Shown here one piece after another: positions 9,101 through 15,743 of a stretch of 21,298 nt of DNA (position 1 is its first letter; each line of letters opens with the position of its first letter). The DNA lies in NCBI GenBank assembly GCA_900548195.1, contig URJQ01000044.1, forward strand, positions 1-21,298, given 5' to 3'. The position numbers were made by a program, and so were the translations under genes. The stretch comes from an uncultured Prevotella sp. GTDB lineage: Bacteria > Bacteroidota > Bacteroidia > Bacteroidales > Bacteroidaceae. The notes beneath the pieces were generated by a model that saw only the letters and a list, made by a program, of their open reading frames with translations, ran no database searches and was not told the origin of the DNA.

Positions 9101-9302
9101 CCAGAGGTCGTGTTACGTTGTTCTCGATATCATTGGCAGACGCACCATTATAGTAGGTCATTACCATGATAGTATTGGTATCAATATCTGGGTAAAGGTC
9201 GATAGGGAGCTTTACCAGTGAGAAGATACCGAATATGATGACAGCCGCAAAGCAGAGGCTTGTCATAATCGGTCTTTTGACCGCGCCTTCGTATAGAGTC
9301 AT
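6120..9302 (-). CDS. RND efflux transporter permease (AcrB/HAE1-like)
   Basis: This is the proton-driven inner-membrane pump of a tripartite efflux system. At 1060 residues it has the usual family size, and the pattern is canonical: a first membrane helix (about 10-30), a large periplasmic loop starting LPIDLYPDIDTNTI, membrane helices at about 335-490, a helix near 530-550, a second periplasmic loop, and a final helix bundle to about residue 1030. The proton-relay residues are present: Asp399-Asp400 in GNVVDDAIVVLENV and Lys936 in GIVVKNGIVLIDYTN. The C-terminus is cytoplasmic and rich in charged residues. It lies 26 bases after the adaptor gene and is followed by the hairpin and the PII-like gene. 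Substrates (drugs, bile salts, metabolites) cannot be assigned. AcrB-like HAE1 is more likely than a heavy-metal pump, because the metal-specific methionine motifs are not seen. Confidence 0.95.
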   Translation of the reverse strand: MTLYEGAVKRPIMTSLCFAAVIIFGIFSLVKLPIDLYPDIDTNTIMVMTYYNGASANDIENNVTRPLENTLNSVEHLKHITSNSRENVSVITLQFEYGYDIDVLTNNVRDKLDMVSSSLPDEAQTPILFKFSTDMIPIMLLSVEANESQKALYKILDEVVANPLARIDGVGTVSISGAPEREINVYMNPQKMEAYGLSPQQVSSAISAENKNITNGTMDVGTQTYTVRVEGEFKDPSEMENVIVGSHNGVNVKLKDVARIVDDVQERAQRTYTNGTQGAMIVVQKQSGANSVAISDAVTKKLPELQKNLPSDVKLGIIVNTSENILNTIGSLEETIAYAMLFVALVVFIFLGRWRATMIIVITIPMSLIASFIYLYATGGSLNMISLSCLSIAIGNVVDDAIVVLENVTTHIERGSSPKQAAVHATQEVAISVVASTLTMIAVFFPLTMVTGMAGVLFKQLGWMMCIIMTISTLSALSFTPMLCSLMLRLKKRQSGFFVKLYSPVSNGLNKLDDWYERRINWSVRHRKTIIFGCLAFFAFTIVLTAVVGLKSEFFPSNDNGRVGVSIQMPVGTRVEISEDMAKSLVHKWQERYGDNMESCNFTVGQAGDNNTFASLSDNGSHIISFNIMMVPSNERDKSLAAICDEMRADLKAIPEIAKYQVMLGGSHGSSMGGQATATFEIYGYDMDATRDIAETLSAKLRDNKMVTQTFISRSDYQPEIVVNFDREKLAQQGLGLSTAASYVRNNINGSQMSYFREDGNEYDIKVRYEPDARRSIEDVKNMMIPNGKGQNIRISDIGTVEESSIPPTIERKDRQRYVTVSAVLANGYALSQGVELGKSIYSKMDLPTGIVIQVAGSYEDQQDSNRDLGMLGILIIILVFIVMAAQFESLTYPFIIMISVPFAISGVLLALIVTGTNLNIMSMLGAIMLIGIVVKNGIVLIDYTNLMRERGNGLLRSATIAARSRLRPILMTTLTTILGMVPMAVSQGVGAETWRPLGISVIGGLLVSTILTLIYVPSMFCIFGSIGILRQRKALREDRELDKYWKETKAERNATARTK

Positions 9303-9328
9303 ATTAACTGATTATTGCGACTGTTCTT

Positions 9329-10342
9329 TTACTTTATTACCTTTACTTTCTTGCCGTTGGCAAGGCGAGATTGACCAGCGATAACCACCTGGTCGCCATT
9401 GCTTACGCCTCCATAGATCTCATAGTTCTTGCCTATATGCTGACCGAGTTCCACCTTATTATATGATACGGTCTGGCTCTTTGCATCATATACATAGACG
9501 TAACGGTCGCCAGCGCCGATCTGCTTGACGAGAGCCTCGTCAGGGATGAGGACGTGATTCTTCATTCCAAAGTTGACTTTAGCACGAGCAAACATTCCAG
9601 GACGAACCTTCTGCTTAGGATTGCTGATAGTTACTTCTGTCTGGAAAGTATGAGTAGCGACGTCAATACTTGGATTGATGACAGTGATAGTTCCGTTGAA
9701 GGCTTCGCCAGGATAAGAGTCCAGTTCGATGCTGACACTCTGTCCTTTCTTTACATCCTTATAATGAGTCTCGGATATATTGACCAGAATTTTGACAGGA
9801 TTAGTCTGCTCAATGGTAAGTACAGGCTGTGCAGCAGAGTACATATCGCCATTATCATAGTTGCGTGCAGTTACCACACCGCTGATAGGAGCGTGGAGCT
9901 GAGTATTTTGCGCCATCTGCTTGTATTGGGTTTCGAGGAGTTCGAGCTGCATCTTAGCATTGTCGTGCTCAGCCTTGCTTGCTCCACCGACCTTGTAGAG
10001 TTCGTTTGTACGGTTGTATTCCAACTTCTGATTTTCTATTTGCAGCTTCAACTGTCGAAGACTTGAAGCGTCGAGTTGCACAAGTAGTTGTCCTTTACGC
10101 ACTTGGTCGCCTACTTCCACATAGATTTTCTCGATTCTGTAAGGCACGTTAGGAGAGATGTTGTTCTTTACATCGCTCTCTACAGTGGCAGAATATACCT
10201 CTGTCTGGGCAATGTCTTCACTTTTCACAGTGGTAACTTTTACTTCTGGAGTAGCGTCAGTCTCTACTGCCTGTTCTTTCTTCTTGTTTCCGCATGATGC
10301 GAGGATGACACATGCCAAAAGGGGAAGGATGTATTTTTTCAT
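9329..10342 (-). CDS. RND efflux membrane fusion (periplasmic adaptor) lipoprotein
   Basis: The adaptor links the inner-membrane pump to the outer-membrane channel. I chose the ATG at 10342 because it gives a lipoprotein signal, MKKYILPLLACVILASC, with the acylated Cys17 followed by GNKKKEQ. The frame is open another 26 codons upstream without a signal-like sequence. The product is 337 residues. It shows the split biotinyl-lipoyl domain (IYVEVGDQVRKGQLLVQLD and then LHAPISGVVTARNYDNGDMYSAAQPVLTI), separated by the alpha-hairpin QLKLQIENQKLEYNRTNELYKV. The beta-barrel (VKILVNISETHYKDVKKGQ) and the membrane-proximal domain ending SRLANGKKVKVIK follow. It sits between the channel and pump genes in one operon. 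Confidence 0.95.
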   Translation of the reverse strand: MKKYILPLLACVILASCGNKKKEQAVETDATPEVKVTTVKSEDIAQTEVYSATVESDVKNNISPNVPYRIEKIYVEVGDQVRKGQLLVQLDASSLRQLKLQIENQKLEYNRTNELYKVGGASKAEHDNAKMQLELLETQYKQMAQNTQLHAPISGVVTARNYDNGDMYSAAQPVLTIEQTNPVKILVNISETHYKDVKKGQSVSIELDSYPGEAFNGTITVINPSIDVATHTFQTEVTISNPKQKVRPGMFARAKVNFGMKNHVLIPDEALVKQIGAGDRYVYVYDAKSQTVSYNKVELGQHIGKNYEIYGGVSNGDQVVIAGQSRLANGKKVKVIK

Positions 10343-10438
10343 TATATTATAGGTTTTTCTGTTTCTTGTATGAAAAATATTGTGGAGTGGGGGCTGCCAT
10401 TTTGTTGAATGACAACGCACACTTTACACATTGTAAGA

Positions 10439-11752
10439 TTACTCACGACCGAGCGTATAATCCAGATCTGCCTTATTAGTAAGGAAATCGAAGATGCTCT
10501 GATGATAGGTCAGTTCAGCCTGTGTCAGAGCTGTCTCACTCTGATTGAGCTCCAGGATAGTGCCTTTTCCCACATCATATCTTTTTGCAGAAATGCTCAC
10601 CGCCTTGTCAGCTTGCATTACCGCTTGGCGATCAGACTCCAATTTGGAAATAGACGTCAGCATATTCTTGCGGTAACTTTGTGCAGCCATATTGAGCTGG
10701 CGAACTGTATTGACGCGAGTGTCAGAGAGTTGCTCCATCTTTATCTTGCTGCTCTTGAGCTTAGTCCAGTTGCTTGCAGTGAAAATAGGGATATTCACCG
10801 ATATGGAAAGCGTAGAACTTGGAGAATATTTGTATCCGAACACATTCCAATCATCGTTGGAATAAGACTGGTACATTCCAGAAATCTGCATTCCAATGGT
10901 AGGGAGGAAGTTGGTATGCAATATTTTGTCAGTTCGCTTGAGCAATCCCATATTCATGTCAATCTGACGAAGAGAGGAATTGTTTTCTATTTCATTAGTA
11001 TTAGACTCGGTGTTGGCAAGCGTAACAGAATTCTCGTAAGCCTTTAGGGAATCATTGATAACTATGTCAAAATCAGTGTTTATTCCCATCAGCACCTTGA
11101 GCTGTAGAATTGCAAGTTCGAGACCTGTCTGTGCGCTTGTCACGCTTGAGTTCATTGAGCGCATCTGCACTTCTGCAGAAATCTTATCGTATTCGCTCAC
11201 TTTGCCCACTTGGAATTTTTTATCCACGACGTCAAAGTTCTCCTTTGAGACGTCATAACTACGCTGGATAACGTCTCGGCTATCTTTGGCAAGAAGGGCG
11301 GCATAGTAAGCTTTTGTCACTTGATTGACGAGAGAAAGGCGTGAAGAACGGGCTTTTTCCTGTGCCAGAAGAATGTCATCCTTAGTCAATTTCATATTCT
11401 GATAGACAGCAGGAGCATAAATAGGCAATGACAGAGTGATTCCGCCGGTGGCTGTAGTAGTGCCATCTTTACCCATTTTAAACTCTCCATTCGGTGTTTT
11501 GATTGCAGCCACCTTGATGCTGTGCTGGAGAGCGAGTTGGCTTGACACGGTAGGAAGAAGAGACTGCCAAGCTTCCTTGTCGGCAATTTCCTTGAGTCGA
11601 ATATCCTTGTCAGCTATTTTGATTGTAGGATTTTCAGCAAGGGCAATCTCTATTGCCTTTTGTAGATTTAGGTCAACGGTCTGGGCAAGCATTGTTGCAG
11701 GCATTGAAATCGCAGATAATGCTCCCAAAACCATACACTTTAATGTTCTCAT
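10439..11752 (-). CDS. TolC-family outer-membrane efflux channel
   Basis: First gene of the efflux operon. The 437-residue protein has a signal peptide (about 1-23, ending MLAQ). Two TolC-type (OEP) repeats follow. The first starts LNLQKAIEIALAENPTIKIADKDI and contains QVTKAYYAALLAKDSRDVI and FQVGKVSEYDKISAEVQ. The second contains LPTIGMQISGMYQS, VNIPIFTAS and KRYDVGKGTILELNQSETALTQAELTYHQSIFDFL. These are the helical barrel repeats that form the periplasmic tunnel, with beta-strands for the outer-membrane pore. Length is normal and no frameshift is seen. The adaptor gene follows after 96 bases. Its own promoter (11801-11808) gives a leader of about 45 bases. No regulator is adjacent; the nearest is the LysR gene 2.4 kb away on the other strand. 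Confidence 0.95.
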   Translation of the reverse strand: MRTLKCMVLGALSAISMPATMLAQTVDLNLQKAIEIALAENPTIKIADKDIRLKEIADKEAWQSLLPTVSSQLALQHSIKVAAIKTPNGEFKMGKDGTTTATGGITLSLPIYAPAVYQNMKLTKDDILLAQEKARSSRLSLVNQVTKAYYAALLAKDSRDVIQRSYDVSKENFDVVDKKFQVGKVSEYDKISAEVQMRSMNSSVTSAQTGLELAILQLKVLMGINTDFDIVINDSLKAYENSVTLANTESNTNEIENNSSLRQIDMNMGLLKRTDKILHTNFLPTIGMQISGMYQSYSNDDWNVFGYKYSPSSTLSISVNIPIFTASNWTKLKSSKIKMEQLSDTRVNTVRQLNMAAQSYRKNMLTSISKLESDRQAVMQADKAVSISAKRYDVGKGTILELNQSETALTQAELTYHQSIFDFLTNKADLDYTLGRE

Positions 11753-11800
11753 TATTGTATGTCTAAATTATAGAATGATAATTTTCGGAAAAACTATTTG

Positions 11801-11808
11801 CAAAGTTA
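11801..11808 (-). promoter_or_regulatory. -7 promoter element of the efflux operon
   Basis: The minus strand reads TAACTTTG followed by C, a full match to TAnnTTTG, about 50 bases before the TolC-like start codon. No convincing -33 TTG lies 19-21 bases further upstream. Confidence 0.6.
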
Positions 11809-12575
11809 GAGTTTATTTCTGACATATAGGTAATGTTAATGTATATTTATGCTAATTTAACACGGAATTATTGATATCCATTGCTAAAGCCAGCAAAAAA
11901 GAAGGTTGAATAGGTTGTGTGATGTAAGAAAAGATAGGCGACTAAGAATGAATGGCATACACATAAGTGCTTGTATGTTACATGATGGAGTGATATTTGT
12001 TATTTGTAAGCAAATATGCTGTTTTTACTTACAATCCGCTTTTTGAAAATTTCCGTATGTATAAGCTGTTTTTGCCAGAAATTTAGCTTTGTAAACTCAT
12101 AATTTGGTTTGTTTAGTGCTGAATCATAGCCTATAGATGTAAAAACTATCTTATTACACTGCAATAGCATAGCTTTTACACTGTAATAACATAGCTTTTA
12201 CAGTCTAAAGACTAAGCTTTTACGTCATAAAAACTATGCTTTTTATAGCTAATATGAGAGGCAATAAAGAGTAAAAATGTCTATCTTGTTTATATTCAGC
12301 AATATAGAAATTTTGCTATAATTCTCGTATTTGAAAGCGTGTGTCGGTTTGGTGATTTTTATTCGATTCTCGAGAGTTGATGATTTAGCAGATTGTAAGC
12401 AAAAGGGAGGAAAATGATTACAATTGTGTATTTTGTGGTAATAGGATTTTAGTCTTTGTCATTGTGCAATAAGTAAAAAGATTGTGCGCGCATATATAAA
12501 TTCTATGCTTTAAAAACGAAATTTTGGCATTAAGAAAAAGTAAATGCAACATTCGCATATTTGAAATTCCACGAC
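11809..12575. other. Non-coding intergenic region, about 770 bases
   Basis: This is the space between the divergent efflux and ThrE operons. I see no convincing gene. It is AT-rich and contains the tandem repeat described separately, a TAGCTTTG promoter-like element (12084-12091, plus strand, no good -33), a 7-bp inverted repeat TTGTAAG/CTTACAA near 12002-12032 and another around ATTGTAA/TTACAAT near 12395-12423. The size is large for this compact genome style, so a small RNA gene is possible but not shown. Confidence 0.6.
12125..12255. repeat. Degenerate 22-bp tandem repeat, about six copies
   Basis: Units start at 12125 (21 bases), 12146, 12168, 12190, 12212 and 12234; the last five are exactly 22 bases apart. 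The shared core is C(A/T)(T/A)AGCTTTTAC, clearest at 12168, 12190 and 12212. TGTAAAAACTA at the 12138-12148 junction is the reverse complement of the core with one transition, so the array can also fold into hairpins. Weaker, possibly decayed copies may lie upstream (around 12008 and 12059). There are no spacers of CRISPR type and no coding frame through the array. Confidence 0.75.
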
Positions 12576-12606
12576 TTGACCAGGACGCGAAATATGAGTA
12601 ATTTTG
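12576..12606 (+). promoter_or_regulatory. Promoter of the ThrE operon
   Basis: TTG at 12576-12578 (within TTGAC) and TAATTTTG at 12599-12606 are 20 bases apart, matching the Bacteroidetes -33/-7 pattern. Transcription would start near 12613, leaving about 50 bases before the ATG of the small membrane protein at 12665. This supports that small gene as the first of the operon. Confidence 0.65.
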
Positions 12607-12664
12607 CATCGCTTTTCGAAAGAAGAGCACATAGAACAATAATTTAATGAATGGATAAAACAAA

Positions 12665-12901
12665 ATGGAGTATTTTAAAATTATTATGATAGCAAGTGCG
12701 ATAGTGCTTCCTATCTTGGTGACATTTGGTTGGAAAGTTTTAAAAAAGACAAATCTTTTTATCAAGAAGCATAATCTGTTTTCCTTCAAAGGAGATGATT
12801 GTGAATATGCTTATGATGACACAGTCTATCTGAATGATGATGTGGACAATAAAAAGGATAGAATGATTTACAAGGATTATACAGATGAATGCTACTGCTA
12901 A
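12665..12901 (+). CDS. Small single-pass membrane protein of unknown function, first gene of ThrE operon
   Basis: I do not recognise this 78-residue protein. It has one hydrophobic helix (about residues 4-24), a lysine-rich stretch (KVLKKTNLFIKKHN, about 24-37), and an acidic, tyrosine-rich tail (DDCEYAYDDTVYLNDDVDNKKD) ending ECYC. The positive charges after the helix suggest that the tail is cytoplasmic. Support for it being real is its position about 50 bases after a good promoter, and a 17-base overlap of its end with the start of the exporter gene, which suggests translational coupling. It might be an accessory subunit or a regulatory leader protein for the exporter. Against it: no family is recognised and it is short. 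Confidence 0.5.
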   Translation: MEYFKIIMIASAIVLPILVTFGWKVLKKTNLFIKKHNLFSFKGDDCEYAYDDTVYLNDDVDNKKDRMIYKDYTDECYC

Positions 12902-13643
12902 GTTTCTTTCCCGTTATGCGGCAGTGATTCTTGCGGCTGGCAGTTCTTCGGTAAGATGCGAGAAGACGGTCTATCGTATGGCAAAGAGCTTCGGCTACGA
13001 TGTGGATCTCACCATATTGCCACGCTCTATTATGATGACGGTGAGACAGGAGAATTCAGACCAGACGTACACGGTGAACGAGAAAATCCCAGCTATGGGC
13101 TTTAATTTCTATTTCATCTCAAGCCTGACGCGCCTCTCATGGAACATAAGAGACCGCGGAACAAGTCTGGAAGATGCGGAGAAGGAATTTGAGCGCATCA
13201 GCAGTGCGAAGCGCCTAAATCCGATTCTTGTCACCATACTGACAGGTCTTGCCAATGCTTCTTTCTGCCGTCTTTTCGAAGGCGATTTGCTTGCCATGCT
13301 CATTGTCTTCATCGCTACTGTCAATGGATTCTGGCTCAAGAATGCCCTTCACGGATCATGGCATTGGGATATGAGACTCGCCATTCTCGTAGCAGCCTGC
13401 TCTTCGTCGGTAATCGCATCCTGCGGATTTATATTCAATATCACTTCCACCCCGGACGTGGCTCTCGGCACCAGTGTCCTGTATCTCATTCCCGGCATAC
13501 CTTATATCAATTCGGTCAGCGACCTTATTCATGGTCATTTGCTTTGCTGTATGAGCCGATTTATAAATGCCTGCGTAATTACGACCTGTCTCGGAATAGG
13601 TCTTTCGCTGGGAATATTACTTATGAATATACAATATTTTTAG
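12885..13643 (+). CDS. Threonine/serine exporter, ThrE N-terminal subunit (DUF1212 type)
   Basis: ThrE-type exporters remove excess threonine and serine from the cytoplasm using the proton gradient. In many bacteria the protein is split in two, as here. This 252-residue half has the cytoplasmic N-terminal part (RYAAVILAAGSSSVRCEKTVYRMAKSFGYDVDLTILPRSIMMTV, the family's signature beginning), a charged helix RISSAKRLN, and about five membrane helices from residue 108 to the end, including LVTILTGLANASFCRLFEGD and LIPGIPYINSVSDLIHGH, a conserved ThrE motif. The start overlaps the preceding small gene by 17 bases, and the partner gene starts 12 bases after its stop. Confidence 0.9.
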   Translation: MNATAKFLSRYAAVILAAGSSSVRCEKTVYRMAKSFGYDVDLTILPRSIMMTVRQENSDQTYTVNEKIPAMGFNFYFISSLTRLSWNIRDRGTSLEDAEKEFERISSAKRLNPILVTILTGLANASFCRLFEGDLLAMLIVFIATVNGFWLKNALHGSWHWDMRLAILVAACSSSVIASCGFIFNITSTPDVALGTSVLYLIPGIPYINSVSDLIHGHLLCCMSRFINACVITTCLGIGLSLGILLMNIQYF

Positions 13644-13655
13644 ACAAAACTCGTT

Positions 13656-14123
13656 ATGTTGATAGATTTATTGCTTGACGGATTCTTTGCAGCTATTGCG
13701 GCTATCGGATTCGGAAGCATTAGTAATGTACCAATAAGATCATTCAAAGGCTGCGCTCTGCTTGCCGCTATGGGACATGCCACACGCTATTTCCTGATGA
13801 ACATCCTCGGATGGAACATCATTCCAGCGGCTTTTATCGCTTCAATCGTAATAGGTGTTACTGCTCCAAAGGCAGGTCATTTCTGGAGAGTGCCTACTGA
13901 AGCTCTCGCTTACCCAGCTCTTCTGCCTATGATTCCCGGAATGTACGCATATAGGGCTGTAGAGGGATTGCTCATGTGCATCACTTGCAAGGATGATACC
14001 TTGTTTAATCATGCCTTTTATCTCTTTTGGTGGAACGGGATGATATGCTCAATAATCATTGTGCTTATGGTGCTTGGGCTAACAATCTCAATACAAGTAA
14101 TGCAAAGAAACAATAAGGGCTAA
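13656..14123 (+). CDS. Threonine/serine exporter, ThrE C-terminal subunit (DUF3815 type)
   Basis: This is the second half of the split exporter, at 155 residues the normal size for the ThrE_2/DUF3815 family. It has about four membrane helices. Typical segments are FFAAIAAIGFGSISNVP, ALLAAMGHATRYFL, AAFIASIVIGVTAPKAGHFWRVPTEAL and LLPMIPGMYAYRAVEG, where the proline/glycine-rich MIPGMYAYRA mirrors the PGIPYINS motif of the first subunit. It needs the upstream subunit to make a complete permease. The tight spacing (12 bases) shows one transcript. The LysR gene starts 51 bases further on. Confidence 0.9.
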   Translation: MLIDLLLDGFFAAIAAIGFGSISNVPIRSFKGCALLAAMGHATRYFLMNILGWNIIPAAFIASIVIGVTAPKAGHFWRVPTEALAYPALLPMIPGMYAYRAVEGLLMCITCKDDTLFNHAFYLFWWNGMICSIIIVLMVLGLTISIQVMQRNNKG

Positions 14124-14174
14124 ATATGAATATCATAACAAGATAGTCATAATAGCACAATCTGATAGATTTTA

Positions 14175-15065
14175 ATGGAGATAAGACAACTGAATATTTT
14201 TCTCAAAGCAGCAGAAACTCTCAATTTTGCGGAAGCGGCGCGATTGCTTTTTATGACTCAGAGTGCTTTTACTCAAAACATAAAGCAGTTGGAAGAAGAG
14301 CTTGGAGTTCCGCTCTTTGATCGAAACAGCCACAGCGTCCACTTGACCGAAGCGGGAGAAGTGATGCAGGAATACGCACGCAAGACCATCAATATGGCTG
14401 ATGAATGCAAAGCCCATATAATGGATCTCAAGCAGATGAAGAGTGGGGTATTGCGCATCGGAGTGACTCATTCTTTCTCGCTGATGACCACGGAGGTGAT
14501 AAAGGATTTCTGCAAACTGTACCCCAATGTAAGTATTGAGATTACATTCAAACGTATGGAAGAACTCTTGCTTATGCTTCAGCATCACGAATTGGATGGC
14601 GTACTCTCGTATATGCCACTGAAACAGCCAAAGCAGGTGGATTCTGACATTCTCTTTCACGACAGACTGGGAGTGGTGATGCGTCGTGATAATTCTCTTG
14701 CTAAAAGAAAATCACTTAAACTAAAGGATATAAGCAAGTATAGTTTTGCATTGCCAGCCAGAGGGCTACAGGCGCGTAACGTTCTTGAGAGGGTCTTCGC
14801 TGATAGCGATGAAAAACTGAATATGCGAGTGGAGCTCAATATTGCGACTCCATTATTGCGACTTGTGCGTGACAGCAAGATGCTGACAATACTTTCCTGC
14901 ACGTCAGTCAGCACATTCCCAGAACTGTGCGCCGTGCCTCTCGATGAAAAAAATTGCGAGATGATAGGTTGCCTTCACACTCTGAAGAATACTTATTGCA
15001 AGCATTCCATGAAGCAACTCGTGCGATTGCTGAAGGAATACATATCATTTCACGGAATGAAATAA
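14175..15065 (+). CDS. LysR-family transcriptional regulator
   Basis: The 296-residue protein has an N-terminal winged helix-turn-helix (about 1-60: MEIRQLNIFLKAAETLNFAE, then ARLLFMTQSAFTQNIKQLEE and LGVPLFDRNSHSVHLTEAGE), a linker helix, and a periplasmic-binding-protein-like co-inducer domain from about residue 90 (GVLRIGVTHSFSLMTTEVI) to the end. Length is normal. It directly follows the exporter genes on the same strand, with no visible promoter or terminator in the 51-base gap, so it is probably co-transcribed and may regulate the exporter or itself. The effector is not predictable; an amino acid would suit the context. The region near MIGCLHTLKN at the C-terminus is unremarkable. Confidence 0.93.
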   Translation: MEIRQLNIFLKAAETLNFAEAARLLFMTQSAFTQNIKQLEEELGVPLFDRNSHSVHLTEAGEVMQEYARKTINMADECKAHIMDLKQMKSGVLRIGVTHSFSLMTTEVIKDFCKLYPNVSIEITFKRMEELLLMLQHHELDGVLSYMPLKQPKQVDSDILFHDRLGVVMRRDNSLAKRKSLKLKDISKYSFALPARGLQARNVLERVFADSDEKLNMRVELNIATPLLRLVRDSKMLTILSCTSVSTFPELCAVPLDEKNCEMIGCLHTLKNTYCKHSMKQLVRLLKEYISFHGMK

Positions 15066-15133
15066 TTGTTCTATCCATCCATAATGAGGAGAATCCGATG
15101 GTTATTTATAAGCTTTCGTTTTCTCCTTTCTTT

Positions 15134-15235
15134 TTGAACCCCAATCGCTGTCATTAGACCACAAAGTTCAAAACTTTTTGTTTTGGCGTTGTTTCCTGAC
15201 ATCTGTTTAGGCTCTAATGACCGATATGGGTTGAA
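15134..15235. repeat. Long imperfect inverted repeat, MITE-like or structured RNA
   Basis: The left arm 15134-15158 and right arm 15213-15235 are inverted copies: TTGAACCCCAATCG...GTCATTAGA against TTCAACCCATATCG...GTCATTAGA, with a two-base insertion on the left. Weaker pairing (CTTTCT against CTTTCT, flanked by T-runs) continues outward to about 15127 and 15246. The 54-base interior contains CAAAGTTCAAAACTTTTTG, itself self-complementary in part. It lies in the gap between the LysR gene and the convergent lipoprotein gene. No gene is recognised here. Confidence 0.55.
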
Positions 15236-15329
15236 AAGTAGAAAGCTGACAGCAAAACACGTATGATGATTATTATCTGCGAATGTTTCGCTTTGAATCT
15301 GTAAGCGAGAAAAATGGCAAGAAAACGCA

Positions 15330-15362
15330 AGCACCCCGCTCTGCATTGCAGAACGGGGTGCT
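15330..15362 (-). terminator. Rho-independent terminator of the pepD-lipoprotein operon
   Basis: A 15-bp GC-rich stem (AGCACCCCG...CGGGGTGCT) with a 3-base loop lies 15 bases after the lipoprotein stop codon. One position pairs as U-G on the minus-strand RNA but is a C-A mismatch on the plus-strand RNA. On the minus strand the stem is followed by TTGCGTTTTC. Both points favour use by the minus-strand operon; it may also stop read-through from the LysR side. Confidence 0.85.
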
Positions 15363-15377
15363 ATAATAATTTCTTTA

Positions 15378-15743
15378 TCAATTATTCTTTATACCATAGA
15401 CGATGGTCTGATCTTTGTCCATATAGACGGTCTGGAGCAGTGTGTCCACGTTGCCATTATCATGCGTTACGGTATAACGTATCATCGTGTAATAGAATAT
15501 TTTAGGACATTCTTTCGGGAATACGGCTTTGAGATTACCAGTCTTTGCAAACCTATTGCGCAGTTCCTTCATCGTCTCAGGCGAGATACGATTCGTGGAA
15601 TCCAATTCCGTAGCCGTCAGGAAATTGACACTTCCGGACTTTATGTTTTCCTCAATATAGCGCCGTGCGACATTGTCAGGCACACCACTACATGAAGCAC
15701 ACACCATTACTATGGAGAATATGAAGAATAATATCTTTCTCAT
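15378..15743 (-). CDS. Small lipoprotein of unknown function, coupled to pepD
   Basis: I chose the ATG at 15743 because it begins a clear lipoprotein signal, MRKILFFIFSIVMVCASC, with Cys18 as the predicted acylated residue. The frame is open 11 codons further upstream, inside pepD, but without signal character. The product is 121 residues. The mature part (SGVPDNVARRYIEENIKSGS, then KELRNRFAKTGNLKAVFP and YYTMIRYTVTHDNGNVDTLLQTVYMDKDQTIVYGI) looks like a small alpha plus beta domain, perhaps cystatin- or SnoaL-like. I do not recognise the family. Its ATG shares one base with the pepD stop (TAATG), so translation is coupled to the dipeptidase. A strong terminator follows. Confidence 0.8.
   Translation of the reverse strand: MRKILFFIFSIVMVCASCSGVPDNVARRYIEENIKSGSVNFLTATELDSTNRISPETMKELRNRFAKTGNLKAVFPKECPKIFYYTMIRYTVTHDNGNVDTLLQTVYMDKDQTIVYGIKNN

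Noticed and set aside
9554..11047. Plus-strand frames of 170 and 212 codons
   Set aside because: They mirror the adaptor and TolC-like genes, which are clearly coding on the minus strand; no independent start or promoter.
12125..12255. CRISPR array
   Set aside because: Units are contiguous and degenerate, with no unique spacers and no cas genes in the window.
12418..12789. 123-codon minus-strand frame in the intergenic region
   Set aside because: Phe/Lys-rich low-complexity translation, runs antisense to the small membrane protein and its promoter; no support as a gene.
14172..14660. 162-codon minus-strand frame
   Set aside because: Antisense to the DNA-binding part of the LysR gene, which has full family signatures.
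15071..15346. 91-codon minus-strand frame over the inverted repeat and terminator
   Set aside because: It is produced by the repeat sequence and starts inside the terminator stem; no signal, domain or promoter makes it a credible gene.
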